Assembly: GCA_036496605.1 (NCBI GenBank)
Contig: DASXKV010000008.1
Location: 26,449 to 90,448, forward strand
Source: Gemmatimonadaceae bacterium
GTDB lineage: Bacteria; Gemmatimonadota; Gemmatimonadetes; Gemmatimonadales; Gemmatimonadaceae
Direction: 5' to 3'
DNA length: 64,000 nt
Positions 16,251 through 24,617 of the stretch are shown piece by piece. Numbering within the stretch: position 1 is the first letter of the stretch; each line of letters opens with the position of its first letter. The notes below the pieces were generated by a model that did not search any database, was not told the origin of the DNA, and saw nothing but the letters and a program-made list of their open reading frames with translations. Made by a program: the position numbers and the translations under genes.

Positions 16251-18155
16251 ATGTCGATTCTCGAACGAATACTTTCGCCTTCCGACGTCCGTGCCCTCAG
16301 TCGCGAGGAGCTGAAAAGCCTCGCCGAGGAGGTTCGCGCTCGCCTTATCGACGTGTGCTCTCGCACCGGTGGTCATATCGGGGCAGGGCTCGGCGTCGTC
16401 GAGCTCACGATCGCGCTCCACGCAGCGTTCGATACGCCGCGCGACCAGCTGGTCTGGGACGTTGGACATCAGGGATATCCCCACAAGCTGCTCACGGGTC
16501 GCAACAACCGGCTCGAGACACTGCGCCAGGAAAACGGCCTTTCGGGTTTTCTCAAGCGCACCGAGAGCGAATACGACGTGTTCGGTGCCGGTCACGCTGC
16601 GACCTCGATCTCGGCGGCGCTGGGAGTGGCAGCGGGACGCGATCTCGCGCACGACACGTACAAGGTCATCGCAATCGTCGGCGACGGTGCGCTCACCTGC
16701 GGGCTCGCGTACGAGGGCCTGAATAACGCCGGCCACTCGGACCGGGACGTCATCGTCGTCCTGAACGACAATGAGATGTCGATCGCGCCTAACGTGGGCG
16801 CGATCTCCAAATACCTCACGTCCGTCCAGCGGAACTCCCTTTATAACCGCGTTCGGTCCGCGATCGGAGACATCGCCGACAAGGGGCCAGGAGGCCTGTT
16901 CTCCTCGATGGGCATCGGCACCTGGGTTCGTCGCTGGGAGGAGAGCGTGAAGGCGCTGCTCACACCGGGCGTCCTGTTCGAGGAGCTCGGCTTGCGCTAC
17001 TTCGGTCCCATCGACGGACACGACATCGACGCGATGATCGAGACGTTCACCGCGGTGCGCGAGCTCGGCGGGCCGCGTCTCGTGCACGTGCGTACCCAGA
17101 AGGGGAAGGGATTTCCCGCGGGCGAAAGCCTCGAGAAGTGGCACGCGCTGCCGCCGGATCACGACCCGTCGACGGGTAAGCTGCGCAATGGGTCTGCCGC
17201 CACGACGTATCAGAAGGTCTTCGGTAAGGGGCTCACCGAGTTGGGCAACGAGAACGAGCGGATCGTCGCGATCACAGCGGCAATGCCAAGCGGGACGAGT
17301 ACCGATCTGTTCGCGAAGGCGCATCCGAGCCGGTTCTTCGATGTCGGCATCGCCGAAGCGCATGCGGTGACTTTTGCCGCCGGTCTTGCAACGCGGGGCA
17401 TACGCCCGGTCGTTGCCATCTACTCGACGTTCCTGCAGCGCGCCTACGACAGCATCGTCCACGACGTCGCAATTCAGTCACTGCCGGTCGTTTTTTGCCT
17501 CGACCGTGCAGGTCTCGTCGGCGAGGATGGCGAGACCCACATGGGCCTGTACGACATTGCGTATTTACTCGCCGTGCCTAACGTTACCGTCACTGCACCG
17601 AAGGACGGCCGCGAGATGCTCGGCTTGTTGCGCACCGCGATCGCGCACGAACGCGGCCCATTCTCGATTCGCTACCCGCGCGACGCGGCGCCCGATACCG
17701 TACCTATAATTTCGGAAATCGAAGCCGTGCCGTACGGAACATGGGAGGTGTTGCGCCACGGTTCCGATGTCGCCCTGCTCGCGGCGGGAACGATGGTGCG
17801 TCCGGCTCTCCAGGCGGCCGACGTCCTCGCCTCGGAAGGCTTGCGCATCACGGTCGTGAACTGTCGCTTCCTCAAGCCGTACGACGAGGTTACTCTCGCC
17901 GCGGTCCTCGCGAATCACTCGCGCGTGCTCGTCGTCGAGGAGGGAACAGTAGTGAATGGCTTCGGCGCCTACATCTCGACGGTGATCGCACGACAGGATC
18001 CGACGATCCGCGTCGCGGTCCATGGTGTGCCCGATCGCATCGTGCCGGCAGCGTCGCGCGCTCGCCAGCTCGCCATCACCGGGCTCGATGCCGCGGGCAT
18101 CGCCGCGCGTGTGCGTGCGCTCAGCGAGCAAGAGAGCGAGGCGGTCGCCGGGTGA
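16251..18155 (+). CDS. dxs: 1-deoxy-D-xylulose-5-phosphate synthase
   Basis: Thiamine-diphosphate enzyme that makes DXP from pyruvate and glyceraldehyde-3-phosphate, the entry of the non-mevalonate isoprenoid pathway. 634 residues. Motifs: DVGHQGYPHKLLTGR, GAGHAATSISAALG, the ThDP/Mg site GDGALTCGLAYEGLNNAG, YSTFLQRAYDSIVHDVA, and DRAGLVGEDGETHMG. The next enzyme, Dxr, is at 56650. The gene is 47 nt after ispA and its stop overlaps the GTG of nadK. Confidence 0.97.
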   Translation: MSILERILSPSDVRALSREELKSLAEEVRARLIDVCSRTGGHIGAGLGVVELTIALHAAFDTPRDQLVWDVGHQGYPHKLLTGRNNRLETLRQENGLSGFLKRTESEYDVFGAGHAATSISAALGVAAGRDLAHDTYKVIAIVGDGALTCGLAYEGLNNAGHSDRDVIVVLNDNEMSIAPNVGAISKYLTSVQRNSLYNRVRSAIGDIADKGPGGLFSSMGIGTWVRRWEESVKALLTPGVLFEELGLRYFGPIDGHDIDAMIETFTAVRELGGPRLVHVRTQKGKGFPAGESLEKWHALPPDHDPSTGKLRNGSAATTYQKVFGKGLTELGNENERIVAITAAMPSGTSTDLFAKAHPSRFFDVGIAEAHAVTFAAGLATRGIRPVVAIYSTFLQRAYDSIVHDVAIQSLPVVFCLDRAGLVGEDGETHMGLYDIAYLLAVPNVTVTAPKDGREMLGLLRTAIAHERGPFSIRYPRDAAPDTVPIISEIEAVPYGTWEVLRHGSDVALLAAGTMVRPALQAADVLASEGLRITVVNCRFLKPYDEVTLAAVLANHSRVLVVEEGTVVNGFGAYISTVIARQDPTIRVAVHGVPDRIVPAASRARQLAITGLDAAGIAARVRALSEQESEAVAG

Positions 18156-19027
18156 TCCGCGTCGGCGTCGTTGGGCACCGGGGCTACGCGGGATTGCCTG
18201 ACGTCCTCCAGACACTGGAGGAGCTCTCGCCCGGACTCGGGCTCGAGCTCTACTTCGAAGCAGAGATTCACGAAGCAGCGGGTTACGGCAAGGAGCTCGG
18301 TGATCCATCGCAGCTCGACGTCATGCTCACGTTAGGCGGCGACGGCACGCTCCTGCGCGGCGCGCGTCTCCTCGATCCACACCAGGTTCCGATCCTCGGC
18401 GTCAACCTCGGGCGGCTTGGATTTCTTACGTGCTGTCCAGCCGATCAGCTGGCGTCGGCGCTGATGCGCTTCGCGCGGAAGGACTATCTCGTCGAGTCGC
18501 GCATGGCGATCCGAGCGCGTGTGCTCGACGCCTTTGGACGCGAGCGGCACAACTGGGTGGCGCTCAACGACGTCGTGCTCCACAAGGGAGGCTTCGCGCG
18601 CGTCGTGGAGCTCCGCGTCTGCGCCGACGGCGAGACGATGGCGACCTACGGCGCCGACGGCGTCGTGATATCGACGCCAACGGGGTCGACGGCGTACAGT
18701 CTCTCGGCTGGCGGACCGATCGTATTTCCGACACTGGAGGCACTCGTCGTCACGCCCGTCTCGGCGCACGCGCTCGCGATCCGACCTTTGATCCTCCCGC
18801 CAGGCACCGAAGTGACGGTGCAAGCAGAAGGTTTCCCCGAGGAATTATTGGTCACGATCGACGGGCAGGTCGGTTCCACATTCTCCAGCGGCGAAACGCT
18901 CAGCATCCGACGAAACGAGTGCGGGCTCCTCATCGTGCGCTTCCCGGGTGGCAGCTTCTTCAAAACGCTCCGGCAAAAGCTCGGTTGGGGGGGTCTGAAA
19001 GAGCGGGACGAGAACTTCGGCAGCTGA
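18152..19027 (+). CDS. nadK: NAD kinase
   Basis: Phosphorylates NAD+ to NADP+. GTG at 18152 overlaps the dxs stop and gives 291 residues starting IRVGVVGHRGYAG. The catalytic GGDGT motif is in TLGGDGTLLRG (about residue 62), followed by GVNLGRLGFL, the ND motif in WVALNDVVLHKG, and the nucleotide loop STPTGSTAYSLSAGGP. The enzyme feeds NADPH-dependent steps such as Dxr and Asd encoded elsewhere in the window. The TTA codon just before the GGDGT motif belongs to one of the CGTTAGGC octamers. Confidence 0.96.
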   Translation: MIRVGVVGHRGYAGLPDVLQTLEELSPGLGLELYFEAEIHEAAGYGKELGDPSQLDVMLTLGGDGTLLRGARLLDPHQVPILGVNLGRLGFLTCCPADQLASALMRFARKDYLVESRMAIRARVLDAFGRERHNWVALNDVVLHKGGFARVVELRVCADGETMATYGADGVVISTPTGSTAYSLSAGGPIVFPTLEALVVTPVSAHALAIRPLILPPGTEVTVQAEGFPEELLVTIDGQVGSTFSSGETLSIRRNECGLLIVRFPGGSFFKTLRQKLGWGGLKERDENFGS

Positions 19028-19032
19028 CAACG

Positions 19033-20769
19033 ATGCTCACCGAGCTGCGAATCAAGAACTTCGCAATCATCGAATCGCTCTCGCTGCCGCTCGAGCGCGG
19101 ATTCAATGTGCTCTCCGGCGAGACCGGCGCGGGGAAATCGATCATCGTTGGCGCCCTCGGCCTTCTTCTCGGCGAGCGCGCGAGCTCGGATCTCATTCGC
19201 ACGGGCGCCGACCGCGCCACCGTCGAAGGCGTCTTCGACATCGCCGAGCGAAAGGAGATCGCGTCGCTCCTCGACGAACATGGCGTCGACGCCGACGAGC
19301 CACTCGTCGTTCTCAAACGCGAGATTGCCTCATCCGGACGGACGCGCGCGTGGGTGAATGGAAGCGCCGTGAGCGCGACGCTGCTCGCGGAGATCGGCAG
19401 ACATCTCGTGAATCTGCACGGTCAGCATGAAGCGCAGACGCTGCTCGACGCCGAGTCACAGCGAAGGATTCTCGACGTCTTCGCGGGTGCGACCGATGTC
19501 GCTGCGCAGACACAATTGGCATATGAGGCGCTCGCGAGCGCACGCCGCGACATCGCCGATCTGCAACGTCGAAAGGCGGAGGCAGAACGGCGCGCCGACT
19601 ATCTGCGTCACGTCGCGAAGGAAATCGAGGAAGCGAAGCTCGTCGACGGCGAGGACAGCCGGCTCGAGGACGAAGCACGACGGCTCGAGAACGCCGAGGA
19701 GTTGCGCACGCTCGCATCGGGGATCGCATCGGCGATCGACGGCGACGATGAAGCCGTGCTCACCATCCTCGGCGGCATCGAGCGGCACCTTTCGGCGATC
19801 CAGCGCATCGATCCGACCTTGTCGCGGCTCCAGGAACTATACGACGCCGCGTACTACAATCTCGAGGCGCTCGCACGCGAGCTCGAAGAGTACGAGGCCT
19901 CCGTCGATCTCGATCCGGCTCGGCTCGATGAAGTCAGAGCGCGGCGCGACTTGCTCTTTCGCCTAACGAAGAAGTACGGCGCAACGCTCGCCGACGTCAT
20001 CGAGACCGGCCGTCGCACGCGCGAAGAGCTCGATCTCGTCGACTCCGCGGGACTGGACCTGCGCCAGCTCGACGCGCGGGAACGAGAAGCCAAATCGCGG
20101 CTCGAGGAACGTGCGTCGGCGCTCACCGAGCTGCGCCGGGCGGCCGCAAAGCGCCTGGCAGCGAGCGTCGATCAGATATTGCCAGACCTGGGGATGCCGG
20201 ATGGGCATTTCAGTGCTCTGCTGAGGCAGAACGCTGACATTGGCTCATATGGAGCAGAGGACATCGAGTTTCGCGTTTCACTCAACGTGGGGCACGAGGA
20301 GCGACCGTTGTCGCGCGTTGCGTCGGGCGGCGAGCTGTCTCGGGTAATGCTTGCGCTGAAGACGATTCTCGCCCGGCTCGACCGCGTACCGACGCTCGTC
20401 TTCGACGAAGTTGACGCCGGCATCGGTGGTCGTGTCGGGCTCATGGTCGGAGAGACGATGCGTGGCGTGGCGGCGCACCATCAGGTGTTCGCGATTACTC
20501 ATCTCCCGCAGATCGCGGCGCGGGCGCATCAGCACATTCTCGTGTCCAAAGGCGCCCGCGGCGGCGTGACGACGGCCGACGTCACCGTGCTCACCGGACC
20601 GGATCGAATTTCCGAGGTCGCGCGCATGCTCGGCGGCGATCCCGAGAGCGAAGTGAGTCGCGCGCACGCGCGCGAGCTGCTCGATAGCGCGGCGGCGCCG
20701 GAGCTCGCGGGAGCCGGCGCGGCGACGAGCGACGCCAGGCCTCAGCGTCCGCGGCGCGGCAAGCGATAG
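19033..20769 (+). CDS. recN: DNA repair protein RecN
   Basis: SMC-like ATPase that holds sister DNAs together during double-strand-break repair. ATG 19033 gives 578 residues. The Walker A motif GETGAGKS is near residue 30. NLHGQHEAQTLLD precedes a central coiled coil (about 150-380) interrupted by a hinge-like region. The ABC signature RVASGGELSRVMLALK and Walker B LVFDEVDAGIGG follow. The last 28 bp overlap, tail to tail, the end of the minus-strand gene that follows. Confidence 0.96.
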   Translation: MLTELRIKNFAIIESLSLPLERGFNVLSGETGAGKSIIVGALGLLLGERASSDLIRTGADRATVEGVFDIAERKEIASLLDEHGVDADEPLVVLKREIASSGRTRAWVNGSAVSATLLAEIGRHLVNLHGQHEAQTLLDAESQRRILDVFAGATDVAAQTQLAYEALASARRDIADLQRRKAEAERRADYLRHVAKEIEEAKLVDGEDSRLEDEARRLENAEELRTLASGIASAIDGDDEAVLTILGGIERHLSAIQRIDPTLSRLQELYDAAYYNLEALARELEEYEASVDLDPARLDEVRARRDLLFRLTKKYGATLADVIETGRRTREELDLVDSAGLDLRQLDAREREAKSRLEERASALTELRRAAAKRLAASVDQILPDLGMPDGHFSALLRQNADIGSYGAEDIEFRVSLNVGHEERPLSRVASGGELSRVMLALKTILARLDRVPTLVFDEVDAGIGGRVGLMVGETMRGVAAHHQVFAITHLPQIAARAHQHILVSKGARGGVTTADVTVLTGPDRISEVARMLGGDPESEVSRAHARELLDSAAAPELAGAGAATSDARPQRPRRGKR

Positions 20770-22415
20770 TAAATTCGAAACTCGATCTGATCGCGGTGAT
20801 ACTGCGGCGTCAGACCGCCTGTCGCCGTGATCGTCTGGAGATGCGTGTAGAATATCTCGAGCGGCACGACGCTGACGCTGCGTGCATAACGAGCGACGGT
20901 CGAGTAGCCGAAGCCAAATCCGATCCGTTGCTCCGTCGACGCGGCAAAGAGCGGAGGCTCCGTGACGTCGGGCGACGTGTACTTGCTTGGCGCCTGATGC
21001 CGGAACGTGTAGGCGCCGTGAATCGTGAAGTAGTCGGTGAGGAGCAAGCGAGGCATCGCTTCGGCTTGTATTGCATTTCCCTCGCGCCACGTCCCGGCGA
21101 CTGGCACGTCCATCGGGAATAGATCGTAGTCGCTATTGGGTAGCCTGGGGACGGCCGAGCTCGTGAAGAACGCGGTGTACTGGGCGGCGAGCGTCGCCAT
21201 GAGTCGGCGGCCGAGCCCGAGGTCGACGATGGCGCCGCCGTTGGCACTCGTCTGGCCAGTGCCGATTCCTACCTCGTAGGGCACGGTGCCGCTCGGTGTC
21301 TCGAGCGATGAGCCGATGCTCAACACACCCCGCAACGTCGCGCGGAGACGAACTCCCGTGGAATCGCGAAATCCGTCGACCAGTTTGTAGAGCGCCGAGA
21401 TTTCCACGTCGCCGATGCCGATACGCGTGGGGGATCCGAGCGAGTCGTAGGCGGCGCCCGAGGTGGCCGTCACGAGCTGCTGCAGCTGAAGATTCGCCGC
21501 CGGTGCGTTGGCGCCCGCGGGCTTGTCGAAGGCAACGCTGCCGCCTAACAACGTGCTGATCGTCGTAGCGAGCGCCGCGAGCTGCGCTTCCACTTGCTGC
21601 TGAGCCGTACCGAATGGCGCGAAGGCGCTCGTTTGCGGGCTCGTGCCATAGAGAGCCTGAATTGCCGCCTTGTAGGAAACTGTCTTCGCGAGCGCGGCGT
21701 TCGCCGTCGCAAGGTCGGCCGCCGAACAACTTCCGGATTGCGAACAGTTGTCGAGGTAACTGCTCAACGCCGAATTCTGGGCGCCGAGCTCCAAGATCAG
21801 TTGATTGTTCGCGGTTTGAGCATCAGCATTGCCCAACTGCGCCGGATTGGGCCCGACGTTCGCACCCGTAGTCCCGTTCAGACGCCGCGGATTCAGCTCG
21901 ACAAATACGTCCGTCTTGGTTTGTACGATCGGCACCATCACGCCGATCGTTAGGCGATCACTCACGCCGTACGCGAGCGAGAAGGGCGTCGTCACGTATC
22001 GCGCGGCAACGTTCGCGAACGTCTGGCCGAGATTGAGCGAGATGTTCGGGTCGCCCGTGAGCGTGCGAAGCGCCGACTGGGCGGCCGCCAATCCCGGGAA
22101 CTGGCGCACGCCGAGCGAGTCGAAGCTGAACGAGTTGCCGAGGGGATGCAGATGATGTGCGCTGTCCGCGGCGGCGTCGTAAACCTGATCGAGCCGCGTC
22201 CAGACATTCATGGCGCGCAGGACGAACGCGCCTTTGGGGAGCGTCCGAGCGTCCTCGGTATTGCTCAGCGGTACCGGATATGGCGGGAGCTGCGCCCTGG
22301 CCGGACCCGATGCGCAGACGAGAGCGACGACGATCAGCAGCGACGCACGCCGGAGGAACTGCCATCGTCTGCGTGCGTCGCCAATCCGGTGCGGTTCGGT
22401 CGCGGCCTCGTGCAT
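20742..22415 (-). CDS. Predicted outer-membrane beta-barrel protein
   Basis: A 557-residue protein with an N-terminal signal peptide (hydrophobic core ASLLIVVALVCASG, cleavage after PARA before QLPPYP) and no other membrane helix. The rest alternates polar and aromatic residues in short strands and ends in EFRIYYRLPRRGR, as expected for a barrel. A central stretch (about 195-310) is low in strands, rich in A/Q/N, and contains the only cysteine pair (NCSQSGSCS). I do not recognise a specific family; Gram-negative porin-like or meta-pathway transporter-like proteins look similar. It is convergent with recN, overlapping it by 28 bp, and divergent from the next gene. Confidence 0.75.
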   Translation of the reverse strand: MHEAATEPHRIGDARRRWQFLRRASLLIVVALVCASGPARAQLPPYPVPLSNTEDARTLPKGAFVLRAMNVWTRLDQVYDAAADSAHHLHPLGNSFSFDSLGVRQFPGLAAAQSALRTLTGDPNISLNLGQTFANVAARYVTTPFSLAYGVSDRLTIGVMVPIVQTKTDVFVELNPRRLNGTTGANVGPNPAQLGNADAQTANNQLILELGAQNSALSSYLDNCSQSGSCSAADLATANAALAKTVSYKAAIQALYGTSPQTSAFAPFGTAQQQVEAQLAALATTISTLLGGSVAFDKPAGANAPAANLQLQQLVTATSGAAYDSLGSPTRIGIGDVEISALYKLVDGFRDSTGVRLRATLRGVLSIGSSLETPSGTVPYEVGIGTGQTSANGGAIVDLGLGRRLMATLAAQYTAFFTSSAVPRLPNSDYDLFPMDVPVAGTWREGNAIQAEAMPRLLLTDYFTIHGAYTFRHQAPSKYTSPDVTEPPLFAASTEQRIGFGFGYSTVARYARSVSVVPLEIFYTHLQTITATGGLTPQYHRDQIEFRIYYRLPRRGR

Positions 22416-22479
22416 TCGTTGACGTCAAGGACGGAGGTTATCATTCTACCCGGTCACCGCCCAAAATGCATTCACGATC

Positions 22480-24264
22480 GTGACACTGCTTCCGCCGCCG
22501 CGCGTTCCGTGGCAGATCACCGGCAACCACTGGATCGCGTTGCCGTGCATTCACCCCGTTGACGGCTCGCTGTACGCGCTCGGTGTTCTGCATCGCGGTT
22601 CCCGCTCGGCGATCGAGCTGGCGGGCAGCCCCGACTTCCTCCAGGGAAGCGGTGCGCCGTTGCTGCGACCGACGCTCGCCGTCGGCCAGACCACGCGCGA
22701 CTTCGGCGGTGCGCAGATGGCCTGGGAGCGCGCGCTCGGTTGGATCCCGACGTTCTCGTGTACGATTGGGAGCACGGTGGTTCGCGGAACGATCTTCGCG
22801 CCGTACGGCCGCGACGCCGACGTCGCGGGCGCCGTGTACGCACTCTCCGTAGAGAATCGCGCCGGCGAAGCCGCGGACATCGCCATCGGACTCGACGGAC
22901 GCTTCACGCATCGGCAGATGCGCGTGCGTTCGGCACGTCCGTTCGCGGATGGGAATGTCGTGTCGCGTGGCGCCGACGACGTGATACTGCTCGAGGGAAC
23001 TGCACCACCGGGCGAGGTTGCGGTCGGCATCGGAGCGGACGGACCGGTCGAGATCTCGGTCGGCGGAGCGACGCCAGGTGAGTTCTCGCTTCGTCGCGTC
23101 GTTAGGGTCGAGCCGGGCGCACGCGAGCACGTGGCCTTTTACGTCGCCGTCGGTCCCGAGCGTGATGGCGCGGAAGCGGCCGTGCGTGTGTTGCGTCGTC
23201 GCGGATGGCGCGAGCTGCTCTCGTCGACGCGAGACGCGTTGCAATCCTTGCAGCAGACCGCGACGAACGATGTCATGGACCGTCTCGTCAATCGCAATCT
23301 GCTGTTCGCGTATTTCTACTCCGTCGGACGCGCACTCGACGACGCGCATTATTACATCGTGCGCACACGCGCGCCCTGGAACGGCCGCGGCGTCACGGTG
23401 CGCGACTGGGAAGCGCTGGCGTGGGTCATACCCGCGGTGCAGCTCGCCGACGCGCCGCTCGCGCGCGAATTACTGCTCCGCGCGTGCGAGCTCCACGGCT
23501 ACGCACCCGGGCGCGGCGTGCATTATATGGATGGCACGCTCTTCGAGCCGGGCTTCACGCTCGAGGGCGCGGCCGCCTACGCGCTTGCGACCGACCGCTA
23601 CATTCGCGACACGGGCGACGACCAGATCGTCGAGGAGCCGGTGCTCGCCGACACACTGTATCTCGCGGCGGACGATCTCGCGGCGCGGCGCGATCGGCGC
23701 GTGCCGCTTTACCACACCGAAGTAAGTCCGTCAGGCGTACCGCCAGCGCATCCGTTCAGTCTGCATGGAAACGCCGTCGTTGCGCAGGCGTTCGACATTC
23801 TGCGTCGCACCCTCGATGAGGAGACCGCGCGTGAAGTCGAAGATCCCGAAGCGGTGCGAGCAGCGATCCGGCGACACTTCGTGATCGATCGTGACGGGAA
23901 GGACCGGTACGCATCCGCGATCGATCTCGCGGGCGGCGTGTCGTTCGACGATGATCCACTTGGGTCGACGTTCTGGATTCCCCTGTACGATGCCGTGGCG
24001 CGGCAGGATTCGACGTACCGTCGCACGGTGAAAGCGTTCACGAGCGAGCCGCGTTCGCTCGCGCAGCAGTGCGCGCGATTGATTGGTCCGGACGCGCCGG
24101 CGGTGTTGCAGTGGCTTCGCCGGGCGCCGCTCGACGGCGGTTTCGCAGCGGAGGAGGTCGACGGCGACGGCCGCGCTCGCGCCAATGGCGGCGATGCAGC
24201 GTTGTCGGGTCTGTTGGCGTGGAGCGTGTGGTACGCAGTGAATGCGCTCGGGGAAAAGCCGTGA
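22480..24264 (+). CDS. Six-hairpin glycosidase-like protein
   Basis: 594 residues, no signal peptide. The first 240 or so residues read as a beta-sandwich (Gly/Val/Arg-rich strands). From about 265 the sequence is helical with the pattern of an (alpha/alpha)6 barrel: NRNLLFAYFYSVGRALDD, WNGRGVTVRDWEALAWVIPA, FEPGFTLEGAAAYALATDRY. Acidic residues in the second and third segments are catalytic candidates. This shape occurs in GH15, GH125 and related debranching enzymes, but I cannot name the substrate. The start is GTG, without a clear ribosome-binding site; only 64 bp separate it from the divergent outer-membrane gene. Confidence 0.6.
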   Translation: MTLLPPPRVPWQITGNHWIALPCIHPVDGSLYALGVLHRGSRSAIELAGSPDFLQGSGAPLLRPTLAVGQTTRDFGGAQMAWERALGWIPTFSCTIGSTVVRGTIFAPYGRDADVAGAVYALSVENRAGEAADIAIGLDGRFTHRQMRVRSARPFADGNVVSRGADDVILLEGTAPPGEVAVGIGADGPVEISVGGATPGEFSLRRVVRVEPGAREHVAFYVAVGPERDGAEAAVRVLRRRGWRELLSSTRDALQSLQQTATNDVMDRLVNRNLLFAYFYSVGRALDDAHYYIVRTRAPWNGRGVTVRDWEALAWVIPAVQLADAPLARELLLRACELHGYAPGRGVHYMDGTLFEPGFTLEGAAAYALATDRYIRDTGDDQIVEEPVLADTLYLAADDLAARRDRRVPLYHTEVSPSGVPPAHPFSLHGNAVVAQAFDILRRTLDEETAREVEDPEAVRAAIRRHFVIDRDGKDRYASAIDLAGGVSFDDDPLGSTFWIPLYDAVARQDSTYRRTVKAFTSEPRSLAQQCARLIGPDAPAVLQWLRRAPLDGGFAAEEVDGDGRARANGGDAALSGLLAWSVWYAVNALGEKP

Positions 24265-24266
24265 GC

Positions 24267-24315
24267 GGGTGGAGGGTAGAGGGTTGAGGGTAGAGGGTTG
24301 AGGGCAGAGAGTTGA
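24267..24315 (+). repeat. Seven tandem heptamers, consensus GGGTNGA
   Basis: Seven contiguous 7-nt units: GGGTGGA, GGGTAGA, GGGTTGA, GGGTAGA, GGGTTGA, GGGCAGA, GAGTTGA. They start 2 nt after the stop codon of the glycosidase-like gene. Six GGG runs spaced by 4-nt loops satisfy the simple G-quadruplex pattern. The array ends 47 bp before tRNA-Gly. Confidence 0.9.
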
Positions 24316-24362
24316 GCCGCTTGTCGGCGACGGACGGCGCGGCCTATATTGAGCGGCACGAC

Positions 24363-24435
24363 GCGGGAATAGCTCAGTTGGTAGAGCACAACCTTGCCAA
24401 GGTTGGGGTCGCGGGTTCGAGTCCCGTTTCCCGCT
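24363..24435 (+). tRNA. tRNA-Gly (anticodon GCC)
   Basis: 73 nt, full cloverleaf. The acceptor GCGGGAA pairs with TTCCCGC (24428-24434) and the discriminator base is T. The D-loop AGCTCAGTTGGTAGAGC is normal. The anticodon stem CAACC/GGTTG encloses TTGCCAA, with GCC at 24396-24398. The T-arm is GCGGG-TTCGAGT-CCCGT. CCA is not encoded. Confidence 0.97.
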
Positions 24436-24450
24436 CTGGGATGAACGAGA

Positions 24451-24480
24451 AGAGGGAGCGGCCGGCGCCGCTCCCTCTTT
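24451..24480 (+). terminator. Terminator hairpin between tRNA-Gly and tRNA-Leu
   Basis: AGAGGGAGCGGC (24451-24462) pairs perfectly with GCCGCTCCCTCT (24467-24478) across a 4-nt loop and runs into TTT. The 12-bp stem 15 nt after the tRNA-Gly end suggests the two tRNAs are separately transcribed or processed. Confidence 0.75.
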
Positions 24481-24498
24481 AGCATTTACTGAAGTGCG

Positions 24499-24582
24499 GC
24501 CGGGGTGGCGAAATCGGCAGACGCGAGGGACTTAAAATCCCTTGGGGGCAACCCCATCCGGGTTCGATTCCCGGTCCCGGCA
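24499..24582 (+). tRNA. tRNA-Leu (anticodon TAA)
   Basis: 84 nt, with the long variable arm expected of a class II tRNA (TGGGGGCAACCCCA). The acceptor GCCGGGG pairs with TCCCGGC (24575-24581, one G-T pair), with A as discriminator. The anticodon loop CTTAAAA holds TAA at 24533-24535, reading UUA/UUG. No encoded CCA. UUA codons are rare in these genes except inside the CGTTAGGC octamer. The accessory minus-strand block begins just after this tRNA. Confidence 0.96.
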
Positions 24583-24617
24583 CTCGTTGGGCAGGGTTGC
24601 CTCTACCTGGGCCGTCA

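Noticed and set aside
24583..24617. Attachment site at the tRNA-Leu 3' end
   Set aside because: I looked for a second copy of the tRNA 3' end in the accessory block and found none.
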